This document shows positions 1 through 6,711 of a stretch of DNA of 10,809 nucleotides, one piece after another. The DNA is taken from contig JABZYJ010000065.1 of NCBI GenBank assembly GCA_015265235.1, forward strand, positions 1 to 10,809, given 5' to 3'. Position 1 is the first letter of the stretch. Every line of letters begins with the position of its first letter. The notes under the pieces were generated by a model, which made no database searches, had not been told where the DNA came from, and was given only the letters and a program-made list of their open reading frames with translations. The stretch is from Selenomonas sp. Its GTDB lineage: Bacteria; Bacillota; Negativicutes; Selenomonadales; Selenomonadaceae. The translations under genes were made by a program, and so were the position numbers.

Positions 1-797
1 TTATCGAGGAAGTCTGCTGTATACTCTTTCTGGATCAGCGCATCGCCACGGTACTTCTCGTTTGTAAGGATGGAGCGCACCGTGGAGATGTACCACTTGT
101 CCTTTCCCGACGGGGATTTGATTCCCCGCTTCTCCAACTCCTTGGTGATGGCATAGAAGGATCGCCCGCCAAGGAAGAGTTTGTAGATGAGCCTTACGAT
201 TTTCGCCTGTTCTTCGTTGATTTTGAAATCCTTGTCATAGCCGAGAAAGGCGCTGTAGCCCACACTGGTCTTGCCCTCGGCGAACTGCTTGCGCTTGCCC
301 CATGTGGTGTTCTCCGAGATGCTGCGGCTCTCCTCCTGAGCCAGGCTCGACATAATCGTTATAAGGAGTTCTCCGCGCGAATCGAACGTCCATATGTTCT
401 CCTTCTCGAAGTAAATCTCTACACCATTTTCCTTGAGTTTGCGGACGTTCTGCAGCGAATCTACGGTGTTCCGCGCAAAACGGCTGACCGACTTCGTGAT
501 GATAAGGTCAATCTTTCCTGCAAGGGCATCCTCAATCATCTGGTCGAACCCATCCCGCTTCTTTGTGTTGGTTCCACTGATCCCTTCATCCGAATACATG
601 CCGACGAAATCCCAGTCTGCGCGGCTCTCAATGTAGTTCTTGTAATGCGCCATCTGCATTTCGTAACTGGAAGCCTGTTCTTCATGGTCGGTGGAAACTC
701 TGGCATACCCTGCCGTTCTGCGCCGCCTTGGTTCTGCCGTAACCTTAGAGCGAAAGATTTTAGGGCTTGCAGGGATTACCCGCACTGTCTTTGCCAT
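1..797 (-). CDS. Serine site-specific recombinase, N-terminal part (runs off left edge)
   Basis: Reading the minus strand from the ATG at 797 gives about 265 codons with no stop before the window edge, so the C-terminus is missing. Residues about 28-170 are a resolvase/invertase catalytic domain. The YARVSTD motif carries the nucleophile Ser35, followed by the family's SDEGISGT and TKSVSRFARN stretches and a QEESRSISEN stretch at the start of the long helix. After this comes a 'recombinase' domain (FLGYDKDF, STVRSILTNEKYRGDAL), so this is a large serine recombinase and not a small resolvase. Such enzymes integrate and excise phages, ICEs and mobilizable elements. The start is supported by GGGAGG about 9 bases upstream. 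It overlaps the end of the upstream recombinase remnant by 22 bases, as in the tandem recombinase sets of Firmicute elements. Family assignment is firm; the element type is unknown. Confidence 0.93.
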   Translation of the reverse strand, partial: MAKTVRVIPASPKIFRSKVTAEPRRRRTAGYARVSTDHEEQASSYEMQMAHYKNYIESRADWDFVGMYSDEGISGTNTKKRDGFDQMIEDALAGKIDLIITKSVSRFARNTVDSLQNVRKLKENGVEIYFEKENIWTFDSRGELLITIMSSLAQEESRSISENTTWGKRKQFAEGKTSVGYSAFLGYDKDFKINEEQAKIVRLIYKLFLGGRSFYAITKELEKRGIKSPSGKDKWYISTVRSILTNEKYRGDALIQKEYTADFLD

Positions 798-1258
798 CGG
801 TAGGCACCTCCCTCTTTCAAATGGAAAACAACTTCATGGTCGGATATAACAATCCGCTTGACATTCTGCACAATCCTTCCCTCATATCCTTCACCGAACA
901 AGGATTCTGCCGCTTGCTTTAGTTCAGATTCGGGCAGCCGCTTCAGTCGGCATTTTGTGCGCGGCTGACTGCAAGCCCACACCTTAGTTCCCTTTGTCCA
1001 AGTGTCACGCTCACACTTACTGCCGCAGGAGGCGCAGTAGACTTTGTTCGTGAATGGATTACTGCCGCGCTGTCCGTTATAGATGCGGGTGGTCTTTTTT
1101 ATGCGGCCATTGGTTAGGTGAAGTTCCACACAGTCACCGTAAATGACGATCTTGGACACCTTGTGCCTAGCGGCAAACAGCCCTGCGTCCTTTAGATTTC
1201 CGATGTTCTCGATTCCTACACGCTCCTCTATCAGCTCCTCTGTTCTTAGATTGTAAAC
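776..1258 (-). pseudogene. 5'-truncated serine recombinase tail with zinc ribbon
   Basis: An open frame runs from just after a stop codon at 1259-1261 down to 776. The only start candidates are weak; a GTG at 1159 would give 127 aa and has no convincing ribosome binding site. The peptide has no catalytic domain. It begins with sequence resembling a recombinase C-terminal end (IVIYGDCVELHLTNG). It then contains a zinc-ribbon segment (CASCGSK followed by a WACSQPRTKC knuckle) and ends with a second, similar beta-type tail (IVISDHEVVFHLKEG). Zinc ribbons of this kind lie near the C-terminus of large serine recombinases and contribute to DNA recognition. The remnant overlaps the start of the intact recombinase by 22 bases and was probably co-transcribed with it. 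I read it as the 3' end of a neighbouring recombinase gene whose front has been deleted. A short functional accessory protein, like the catalytic-domain-less partners in some recombinase sets, is the alternative. Confidence 0.7.
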
Positions 1259-1267
1259 TCAAGCTGC

Positions 1268-1308
1268 AAAAAAATAGATTCCAGCCGTCGAGTTGACGAA
1301 TTGGAATC
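1268..1308 (-). terminator. Intrinsic terminator of the ABC-transporter operon
   Basis: On the minus strand, 22 bases after the ATPase stop codon, the arm GATTCCA (1302-1308) pairs perfectly with TGGAATC (1277-1283). An inner CGTC/GACG stem extends the hairpin, and it is followed by TA and seven T residues (1268-1274). This is a standard rho-independent terminator for the leftward operon. It lies only 7 bases from the stop codon that opens the recombinase remnant. Confidence 0.85.
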
Positions 1309-1330
1309 CCTTTTCCTGTGTTTAAATTTT

Positions 1331-2098
1331 TTACAGCAGCGTCAATAGCCCCCGATGCACCTCATCCCCGACGCGCGTCTCCGTGATGCGGCAGTCAATG
1401 TCATAGAACCGACGAAGGTTCTCCTCGCTGAGCATGGTTTCCGTCGGCCCAAAGAGCTGCTCCCCGCGCCGCATGAGCAGGCTCTTGTCCGAGATCTTGA
1501 GCGCGTTCTCGGGTGAATGCGTGTTCATGACAATGGTCATGTTCTGCTCTAGTGACAGCTTCTTCAGCAGACGCAGGACAATCATCTGGTTATGAAAGTC
1601 CAGATGTGCCTCTGGCTCGTCGAGAATGATCAGTTTCGGCTCGACAGCAAGTGCACGGGCGATGTAGACCATCTGCAGCTGTCCGCCGCTGAGCGTGGTC
1701 GCCGCACGATCCGCAAGCGGCAGAATGCCGACCATATCGAGCAGCTCAGCAACACGTGCACGGTCTTTCGCCGCAGGTGTTCGAAATAGGCCAATGCGCC
1801 GCGCACGCCCCATCATGACCATCTCAAAGACCGTATAGGGGAAAGCGGGGGCATGGCCCTGGGGCACATAGCCGATCACATCACTGACCGCGGAAGGATC
1901 GGGGCGTTTGCCGCCCACCAGACACTCCCCGTGCGTCCACGGCAGAATGCCGAGCAGGCAGCGCAGGAATGTCGTCTTGCCGATTCCGTTGCGCCCCAGA
2001 ATGGTAAGGATTTCACCCGCTGCGAGAGAGAAGGATAGATCGGAGAACAGTTCGTTTCTGCCGTCGTAGGAGAAGGCGGCCTGTTTTACCGTAATCAT
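1331..2098 (-). CDS. ABC transporter ATP-binding protein (FecE/BtuD type)
   Basis: This 255-aa protein is the cytoplasmic ATPase of a type II metal-chelate/vitamin B12 importer; two copies would power transport through the adjacent permease. The nucleotide-binding motifs are all present. Walker A is GRNGIGKT at residues 35-42, the Q-loop glutamine is in GYVPQG (Q80), and the ABC signature is LSGGQ at 136-140. Walker B with the catalytic glutamate is LIILDEPEAHLD (E161), and the switch histidine is in MNTHS (H194). The start chosen is the ATG at 2098, because the homologous sequence (MITVKQAAFSY) begins there, it overlaps the permease stop as ATGA, and GGGGGA lies about 7 bases upstream. A longer in-frame extension to 2329 lies inside the permease gene and does not look like protein. 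The substrate cannot be read from the ATPase: ferric siderophore, heme, cobalamin or another chelate are all possible. Confidence 0.95.
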   Translation of the reverse strand: MITVKQAAFSYDGRNELFSDLSFSLAAGEILTILGRNGIGKTTFLRCLLGILPWTHGECLVGGKRPDPSAVSDVIGYVPQGHAPAFPYTVFEMVMMGRARRIGLFRTPAAKDRARVAELLDMVGILPLADRAATTLSGGQLQMVYIARALAVEPKLIILDEPEAHLDFHNQMIVLRLLKKLSLEQNMTIVMNTHSPENALKISDKSLLMRRGEQLFGPTETMLSEENLRRFYDIDCRITETRVGDEVHRGLLTLL

Positions 2099-3120
2099 GA
2101 CCAATCCCCCTGTTTCTCCCGTATATGCTTCAGCAGAAAGGCAAAAAAGGGCGCGCCGAGGAGTGCTGTGAGGATACCGATGGGCAGCTCTGCCGCGAGG
2201 AGACTCCGCGCACAGATATCGACAAGCGCGAGAAAGATTGCCCCCGTGAAGCATGCGGCAGGCAGAAGACGCGCATGATCGACGCCAACCACCCGACGAC
2301 ATATATGCGGAATGACGAGCCCGACCCATCCGACAATACCGCAGGCCATCACTGAGAGCGCAGTGAGAACCGTTGCCGCGACAATGGAAATGTTGCGGAT
2401 GCGTACAGGATTCACACCAAGACTGCGTGCCTCCTCCTCGCCGAGCGAAAGGATGTTGATACGCCAGCGGATTGCGATCAGGAGCGCTCCGGCGGCAATC
2501 ATCGGCAGCCCAATGATCTGAATTTTATCAAAGTCCGCCTTGCCAAGGCTGCCCATAAGCCAGTATGTAATGGCCGGCAGCTTGTCATAAGGGTCGGCAG
2601 TGTATTTTACGAGCGAGATGAATGCAGAGAAGATCGACGAGATGATGATGCCCGAGAGCACGAGCGACATCATCGAGACGGAGCCACGGCTGCGCGAGAA
2701 ATAGTACGCAAGCCCGACACTCGCCATGCCGCAGACGAAGGCCATGATCGATGTTCCCGTTCCTGTCCCCCAGAGGAGTATACCAAGCACGGCGCCGAAC
2801 CCAGCACCGCTCGAAACACCAAGCACATCGGGGCTGACGAGCGGATTGCGGAAAATGCCTTGGTAGACTGCCCCAGAGAGTGAAAGCCCTGCGCCAACGA
2901 GCATAGCGAGGAGTGTTCGCGGCAGACGCAGCTCGAGAACGACGGTCGACGCCATGTCTGTCCCGGCATTACCTCTAACCGCACGCATCAGAATGTCACA
3001 GACAGCTGCCGGTTCGATAGCAAAGCGCCCCGCTGCAAGAGAAAGAAAGAACACAGCGATGAGAAGCACCGCCATGATCGTCCAGAGAACTGCATTGCTT
3101 TGTTTCATAGGGCGGCTCAC
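2095..3120 (-). CDS. ABC transporter permease (FecCD/BtuC family)
   Basis: This integral membrane protein of 341 aa (337 from the alternative start) is of normal length for the FecCD/BtuC family, whose members form dimeric channels of about ten helices per subunit. Family landmarks are visible: RLPRTLLAMLVGAGLSLSGA near residue 65, the loop GIFRNPLVSPDVLGVSSGAG, and the C-terminal stretch VGWVGLVIPHICRR, which precedes the region that couples to the ATPase. Many hydrophobic segments cover the chain. The start drawn is a GTG that overlaps the stop of the binding-protein gene as GTGA. An ATG four codons later (3108) is an equally possible start, since neither has a clear Shine-Dalgarno sequence and translational coupling is likely. 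The stop overlaps the ATPase start by 4 bases. It acts with the flanking binding protein and ATPase in one importer. Confidence 0.95.
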   Translation of the reverse strand: MSRPMKQSNAVLWTIMAVLLIAVFFLSLAAGRFAIEPAAVCDILMRAVRGNAGTDMASTVVLELRLPRTLLAMLVGAGLSLSGAVYQGIFRNPLVSPDVLGVSSGAGFGAVLGILLWGTGTGTSIMAFVCGMASVGLAYYFSRSRGSVSMMSLVLSGIIISSIFSAFISLVKYTADPYDKLPAITYWLMGSLGKADFDKIQIIGLPMIAAGALLIAIRWRINILSLGEEEARSLGVNPVRIRNISIVAATVLTALSVMACGIVGWVGLVIPHICRRVVGVDHARLLPAACFTGAIFLALVDICARSLLAAELPIGILTALLGAPFFAFLLKHIREKQGDWS

Positions 3121-4181
3121 TCGTGCAGAATCATCTTGAGATCGGCATCCGTCAGCGTGTATGAGAAGAATTTTTCATAGAAGCCGCGCAGATCATCCCT
3201 CAGACGGTAATCATCAAACACATCCGGATGCAGTTTCTGCGCGATCCACTTGATCATCAACGGCGTCTCGACGCAAGGGGCATCCCAACGATATAGACCA
3301 ATCGGAGCCTTGTAAACATGCCCTTCGCGTACCGCCTTGATGTTCTTCCAGTTTTGCCCCTCAAGTTTATCCTCGAATAAATCGACTGGCTGAATCGAAT
3401 CAAAATTACTGAGGATAATGACATCGGGATCCCATGCCGCAATCTGCTCCATCGTGACAGGCGTCCACTGCCCCTTTACATCTTTTGCGACGTTCACACC
3501 GCCCGCTGTCTCGATCATCATCGTGTTGACGGTTCCGCCCGCCGCGACCTTGAGATCACGATCGCGCAGATAGAGCACCTTCGGCTTTGCTTTGCCTTCG
3601 AGTGCCGCTTTTTTCGTCTCAAAATACGCCATAATATTTTGCTGAAATTGCACAAGCTCCTCGGCGCGTTCCTCCTTGCCGAATACCTGCCCGATGACAC
3701 GGATGCCCTGCTGGACATCCTCCAATGTGCCGTACTTCAGTGCAATCGCGGGGATCTTTAGTTTCTCGAGCTGTGCGATCTCATCCTCCTGATAGTTCCA
3801 GACGATGATGGCACTCGGGTTCAGCTTGCCAAGTTCCTCCATGTTGATAGCGAAATCCTGTCCGACAAAATCTGTTGCGGCATTCGCCATCCCTGGTGCA
3901 AGCACCTTAAGCATGGATTTCTCATATGACGCCTTTGCTGACGGATGCATGCCTGCGATACGATCTGCCGAACCGTCCACCGCAAAGGCAACAGATGCCC
4001 ACGGGATCGGCACGACGGCGATGCTCTTGACCTCTCCCGGCAAATGTACCTCACGTCCAGTCGTATCCGTCACGACCCGCTCCTCCTTGGGCACGGACGT
4101 CTGCTGGGATCCGCATCCTGCGAACACAGAGCAAAGAAGCAACAGTCCTACGAAGAGACCGAATGAAAAACGATGTGTCAT
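3117..4181 (-). CDS. Lipoprotein substrate-binding protein of the chelate/corrinoid-type ABC importer
   Basis: The protein has a hydrophobic N-terminal signal ending in the lipobox VFAGC, so it should be cleaved and lipidated on that cysteine and tethered outside the membrane. The mature part follows the class III (TroA/BtuF/FecB-like) pattern: TDTTGREVHLPGEVKSIAVV at the start of lobe one, a long linking helix (about residues 165-195), and a second lobe with WDPDVIILSN and the segment GLYRWDAPCVETPLM near the end. The drawn start is the second of two adjacent ATGs (4181), because it lies 5 bases from the AGGAGG site; the first (4184) lies only 2 bases away. The gene is about 110 bases downstream of the nitrogenase-like gene, with no clear terminator between them, and overlaps the permease by 4 bases. 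It would deliver the substrate to the permease. The ligand is unknown; an iron, heme, cobalamin or other metal complex is expected from the family. Confidence 0.93.
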   Translation of the reverse strand: MTHRFSFGLFVGLLLLCSVFAGCGSQQTSVPKEERVVTDTTGREVHLPGEVKSIAVVPIPWASVAFAVDGSADRIAGMHPSAKASYEKSMLKVLAPGMANAATDFVGQDFAINMEELGKLNPSAIIVWNYQEDEIAQLEKLKIPAIALKYGTLEDVQQGIRVIGQVFGKEERAEELVQFQQNIMAYFETKKAALEGKAKPKVLYLRDRDLKVAAGGTVNTMMIETAGGVNVAKDVKGQWTPVTMEQIAAWDPDVIILSNFDSIQPVDLFEDKLEGQNWKNIKAVREGHVYKAPIGLYRWDAPCVETPLMIKWIAQKLHPDVFDDYRLRDDLRGFYEKFFSYTLTDADLKMILHE

Positions 4182-4291
4182 CATGTCCTCCTATTTCTAC
4201 CTACACCAATCAATTGACGGAAAGGTTATCATAGTTTTTGATTGAATGCAATTGAATAGACTGGAAATAATCCTTCAATATTTTTTAATGA

Positions 4292-5875
4292 TTATTGTTT
4301 CAGAAACCTCTCTAATGCCGAAGTGAAGTTCGCGCCCAGTACACCGCTTCCCTCTCCCGCGGCATCTCTGCCAGAGAGTAGACCCGACGGCAGCGGAACG
4401 AGGTACTTCTCCCCCATTGCAGGAACCAGCGCAGGATCGGCAACGACAGCATCCGCCACATCCCATGCGGACTGCAGGTCTGCCGCCGTACGAAAGACGA
4501 GCACGTCAGTCTCAGCCGCCTGTCGATACAGTGCCGCCGTCTCCTCGTCCCACGCATAGGCTGCGCTGTGGATATTGAAAAACCCATATGTACGAAGCAG
4601 ACAAGAAATAGCTGCGGCAGCAATCGGATCGGTGATGATGAGAACTTTATCCATACGTACATCTTTCACTGGCTGCCCCACACCGGCATCCTCTAGGGGC
4701 AAATCAAGCGCCGCAGTGATCTCAGCCCGCCATCCAGCCCAACCTATATCCCCAAGCGGCAGGCTGTGGACAACAGGCACACCGTATTCTCTCTGTAACC
4801 ATGCCGCTGCAGACACACCGACAGCAGATACCAACCAGCAAAGCGCAGGGCGTTCGGTCAGGGCATCGCGCCCTACAATGCGCACATTGCAGCCGCACGC
4901 GGTCAGAAAAGCAGTCGGGGGATTCAGCTGAGCTATATCGCCAAACAGCAGCGGGCTGTACCCGAGAATAAAGACGGTCCGCCCCTCCTCCAGCCATCTG
5001 TTGGACGCTTCCTGCACAAGACGAAGTGTCGCCTCTTCAGTGCCGAACACGGCATCATGAAAACCGTCCGTTGGTGATGCACATGCGTGGCAGCCATGCT
5101 CCTCCGCCGCCTGCAGAACAGGTGTGGTCTCCATCGCCATAAACGCGGGCACCGGTGAGCTGAGGAGATGTACCGTGCGGTATGCACCTGTTGCTGCAAG
5201 CGCTTCGGTCTCTGCTGCGGCGGTTTCCTCTATCCCGAAGATATAGTCCTCTGGTTTCGGGATGAGCGCATAGATATCGCTGCGCTCCGACATGAGATCC
5301 ATGCGCACGAGTGCATTGCGACAGCCCGACGGCGTGACAAGGACATGTGCCGCGCCTTCTTCCTGCAGGAAATCCGACACGCCTGCCGTATCACTCATCG
5401 GCGGCGGCAGCTGGGCAGATGCCGTGATTACCCCATCTTCTGGCGGCAGTGTGGCAAGAAGCTCCTCTACAGTCTCGTGCCGGATGCTGTCCGCCTTTGC
5501 CAGCGGCCCGCGGAAGAAACATCGCACGATGCAGCCCGTCTCCGCAGAAAGTGTGCGCTCGATATCCGCAAAATCCGGACGTGTGAGGATGTCGAGACAA
5601 GAGAGATAGATCACGACCGTGCGTGCACCAGGAAGGTGGGCGGCATCTGACACCGCATCCCGAATCGCTTCCTCTGCCGCCCCCAACACATAATCCTCTG
5701 CCCGCACGGCAGCATAGCGGAACCGCTCAAGTGCCCCGATCTGCTGTGCGCGCCGGTAGATGGAGCGAAAACAGATGAGAGCCCCTGCTGCAACGACGAC
5801 GAGATCATGTCGTGCCCACAGTCGGTCGAGGCTCGTATCAAAGTCTTTAATTTCCTCAGCGATGATTGGCTGCAT
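4292..5875 (-). CDS. Nitrogenase component-1-like protein with a duplicated N-terminal module
   Basis: This 527-aa protein resembles the nitrogenase component-1 / oxidoreductase family (NifD/NifK, BchN/BchB, CfbD and unnamed relatives), soluble proteins that carry metal clusters and reduce a bound substrate with electrons from a NifH-like partner. Two related modules are visible. One, about residues 24-127, has RAEDYVLGAAEEA and YLSC (Cys93). The other, about 177-290, has TPSGC (Cys185) and KPEDYIFGIEETA. Rossmann-like parts follow: TVFILGYSPLLFGDIAQLNP, a GVSAAAWLQREYGVPVVHSLPLG stretch (residues split here only for description), and a final KVLIITDPIA domain. In module two the position where relatives usually have SSC reads SSP. 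The chosen start (5875) lies 6 bases from AAGGAGG; the ATG two codons earlier touches that site. It is the first gene of the importer operon. No partner reductase is in the window, so its reaction is unknown. The family call is by motif resemblance and is moderate. Confidence 0.72.
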   Translation of the reverse strand: MQPIIAEEIKDFDTSLDRLWARHDLVVVAAGALICFRSIYRRAQQIGALERFRYAAVRAEDYVLGAAEEAIRDAVSDAAHLPGARTVVIYLSCLDILTRPDFADIERTLSAETGCIVRCFFRGPLAKADSIRHETVEELLATLPPEDGVITASAQLPPPMSDTAGVSDFLQEEGAAHVLVTPSGCRNALVRMDLMSERSDIYALIPKPEDYIFGIEETAAAETEALAATGAYRTVHLLSSPVPAFMAMETTPVLQAAEEHGCHACASPTDGFHDAVFGTEEATLRLVQEASNRWLEEGRTVFILGYSPLLFGDIAQLNPPTAFLTACGCNVRIVGRDALTERPALCWLVSAVGVSAAAWLQREYGVPVVHSLPLGDIGWAGWRAEITAALDLPLEDAGVGQPVKDVRMDKVLIITDPIAAAAISCLLRTYGFFNIHSAAYAWDEETAALYRQAAETDVLVFRTAADLQSAWDVADAVVADPALVPAMGEKYLVPLPSGLLSGRDAAGEGSGVLGANFTSALERFLKQ

Positions 5876-6073
5876 CGGCATCCTCCTTACAGTGCAGCAG
5901 TACCTCCCCACCCGAGAGTCCACTCTCCTACGCAGGATTTCAAGGAAAACCAGATTGATGATCGTCTGTGTGCTCCGCAGTTTAATCATAAATGAAATGG
6001 GGCATATAAAAAGTCGAACATACAAAATCGCTCCGGCAAAACATCTTTGCCTAGACCAGTATATTCGACATTT

Positions 6074-6101
6074 ATTCTACCATAAAACACCGCGCATTCA
6101 A
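6074..6101 (-). promoter_or_regulatory. Putative promoter of the nitrogenase-like/ABC operon
   Basis: On the minus strand, TTGAAT (6096-6101) and TAGAAT (6074-6079) are separated by 16 bases. This predicts a transcript start near 6067 and a leader of about 190 bases before the first gene. The leader holds small hairpins (6035-6051, GGCAAA/TTTGCC; and about 5915-5928, GAGAG/CTCTC) but no riboswitch I recognise. It lies back to back with the riboswitch promoter about 70 bases away. Confidence 0.5.
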
Positions 6102-6164
6102 ACATCGAAATGTCAATCAACACGTGCATATCAAACTGATGGTTCGACTCCTCCTACCTCTCTC

Positions 6165-6193
6165 TTGACAATAGGAAGAAGCGGTGCTATTCT
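6165..6193 (+). promoter_or_regulatory. Promoter of the riboswitch-controlled transporter
   Basis: TTGACA (6165-6170) and TATTCT (6188-6193) are separated by exactly 17 bases, a near-consensus housekeeping promoter. Transcription would begin near 6200, about 35 bases before the cobalamin aptamer, which is the expected geometry. Confidence 0.75.
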
Positions 6194-6234
6194 TCCACAC
6201 GGAAGCCATCATCACGACAAACAGCATACGGATG

Positions 6235-6384
6235 AATCAGGTGTCACAAGACTCAATAGAGAAGCCGGAAGAGCCGGCGCGGTCCCGCCACTGTGTCAGT
6301 GAGCGAATCTGCAGAAAATGTCACTGGGGAAACTTGGGAAGGCGCAGAGGAGCGATGAACTGGAGCCAGGAGAACTGCCTGATT
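6235..6384 (+). promoter_or_regulatory. Cobalamin (B12) riboswitch aptamer
   Basis: The conserved landmarks of the cobalamin riboswitch occur in order. AATCAGG (6235-6241) pairs with CCTGATT (6378-6384) to form the closing stem. GGTGTCAC follows at the 5' side. The core GAAGCCGG is followed by GCGGTCCCGCCACTGT (6279-6294). The 3' B12 box, AGCCAGGAGAACTGCCTG, is at 6364-6381. Riboswitches of this class bind adenosyl- or methyl-type cobalamins and usually switch genes off when B12 is plentiful. Here the only gene in position to be controlled is the DASS-family transporter at 6712, 327 bases downstream. A short perfect hairpin (GACGG/CCGTC, 6385-6397) follows the aptamer, and a terminator lies at 6525-6565. 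Open frames through this region overlap the aptamer and are not credible genes. Confidence 0.93.
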
Positions 6385-6524
6385 GACGGTCACCGTCTGA
6401 CCTGCGAGCGACGGGAAGGGGATCTGCGTCTTGTGCCGGATGATCCGCATCTTTGCGGCGTCGTTTCGGCGGCGATTTTATGCGCTGTGACGCTGCGTGC
6501 GCCAAGGCAAGGCAAAGATATTTT

Positions 6525-6565
6525 GCAGTCTCTTCTCTCGTTTGCAGGAAGAGGCTGCTTTTTTT
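6525..6565 (+). terminator. Leader terminator between the B12 aptamer and the transporter
   Basis: GCAGTCTCTTC (6525-6535) pairs over 11 bp (one G-U) with GAAGAGGCTGC (6548-6558) around a 12-base loop, followed by seven T residues (6559-6565). It lies upstream of the transporter gene, so it most likely serves as the riboswitch's off-switch (transcription attenuation). The 140-base gap between aptamer and terminator is long, and I could not identify a convincing antiterminator by eye. Confidence 0.8.
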
Positions 6566-6711
6566 GCGAATGTTCAGGACGTAGAGCTGCCCTGTTCCCG
6601 TAGGTCTCTGATGTATGCTCTGCAAGTCCGCGCTTCTATGAGCGTCGCAGGAAATGCTTTCGGCAAAAGGGGACTGCGGCGGAGAACTCATATTTTTGAT
6701 GGGGTGAAAAC

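Noticed and set aside
2099..2329. N-terminal extension of the ATPase to 2329
   Set aside because: It lies wholly within the permease gene, and the ATPase fold begins at MITVKQ with a 4-base overlap start.
4286..4295. ATAATCATTA-like half of a Fur box upstream of the binding-protein gene
   Set aside because: About 12 of 19 positions fit the classical box, and the site overlaps the stop codon of the preceding gene in an AT-rich gap. It is too weak to call iron regulation.
5168..5650. Long plus-strand open frames opposite the nitrogenase-like gene
   Set aside because: These are antisense shadows of a GC-rich gene. The peptides are rich in Arg, Cys and His, with no ribosome binding site and no family features.
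5876..6025. N-terminal extension of the nitrogenase-like protein to 6025
   Set aside because: The extension is basic and hydrophobic without family resemblance, whereas AAGGAGG sits 6 bases before the ATG at 5875. The extra 50 codons are leader.
6184..6603. Plus-strand open frame of 139 codons upstream of the transporter
   Set aside because: It runs straight through the cobalamin aptamer and the leader terminator, has no ribosome binding site, and its peptide resembles no protein I know.
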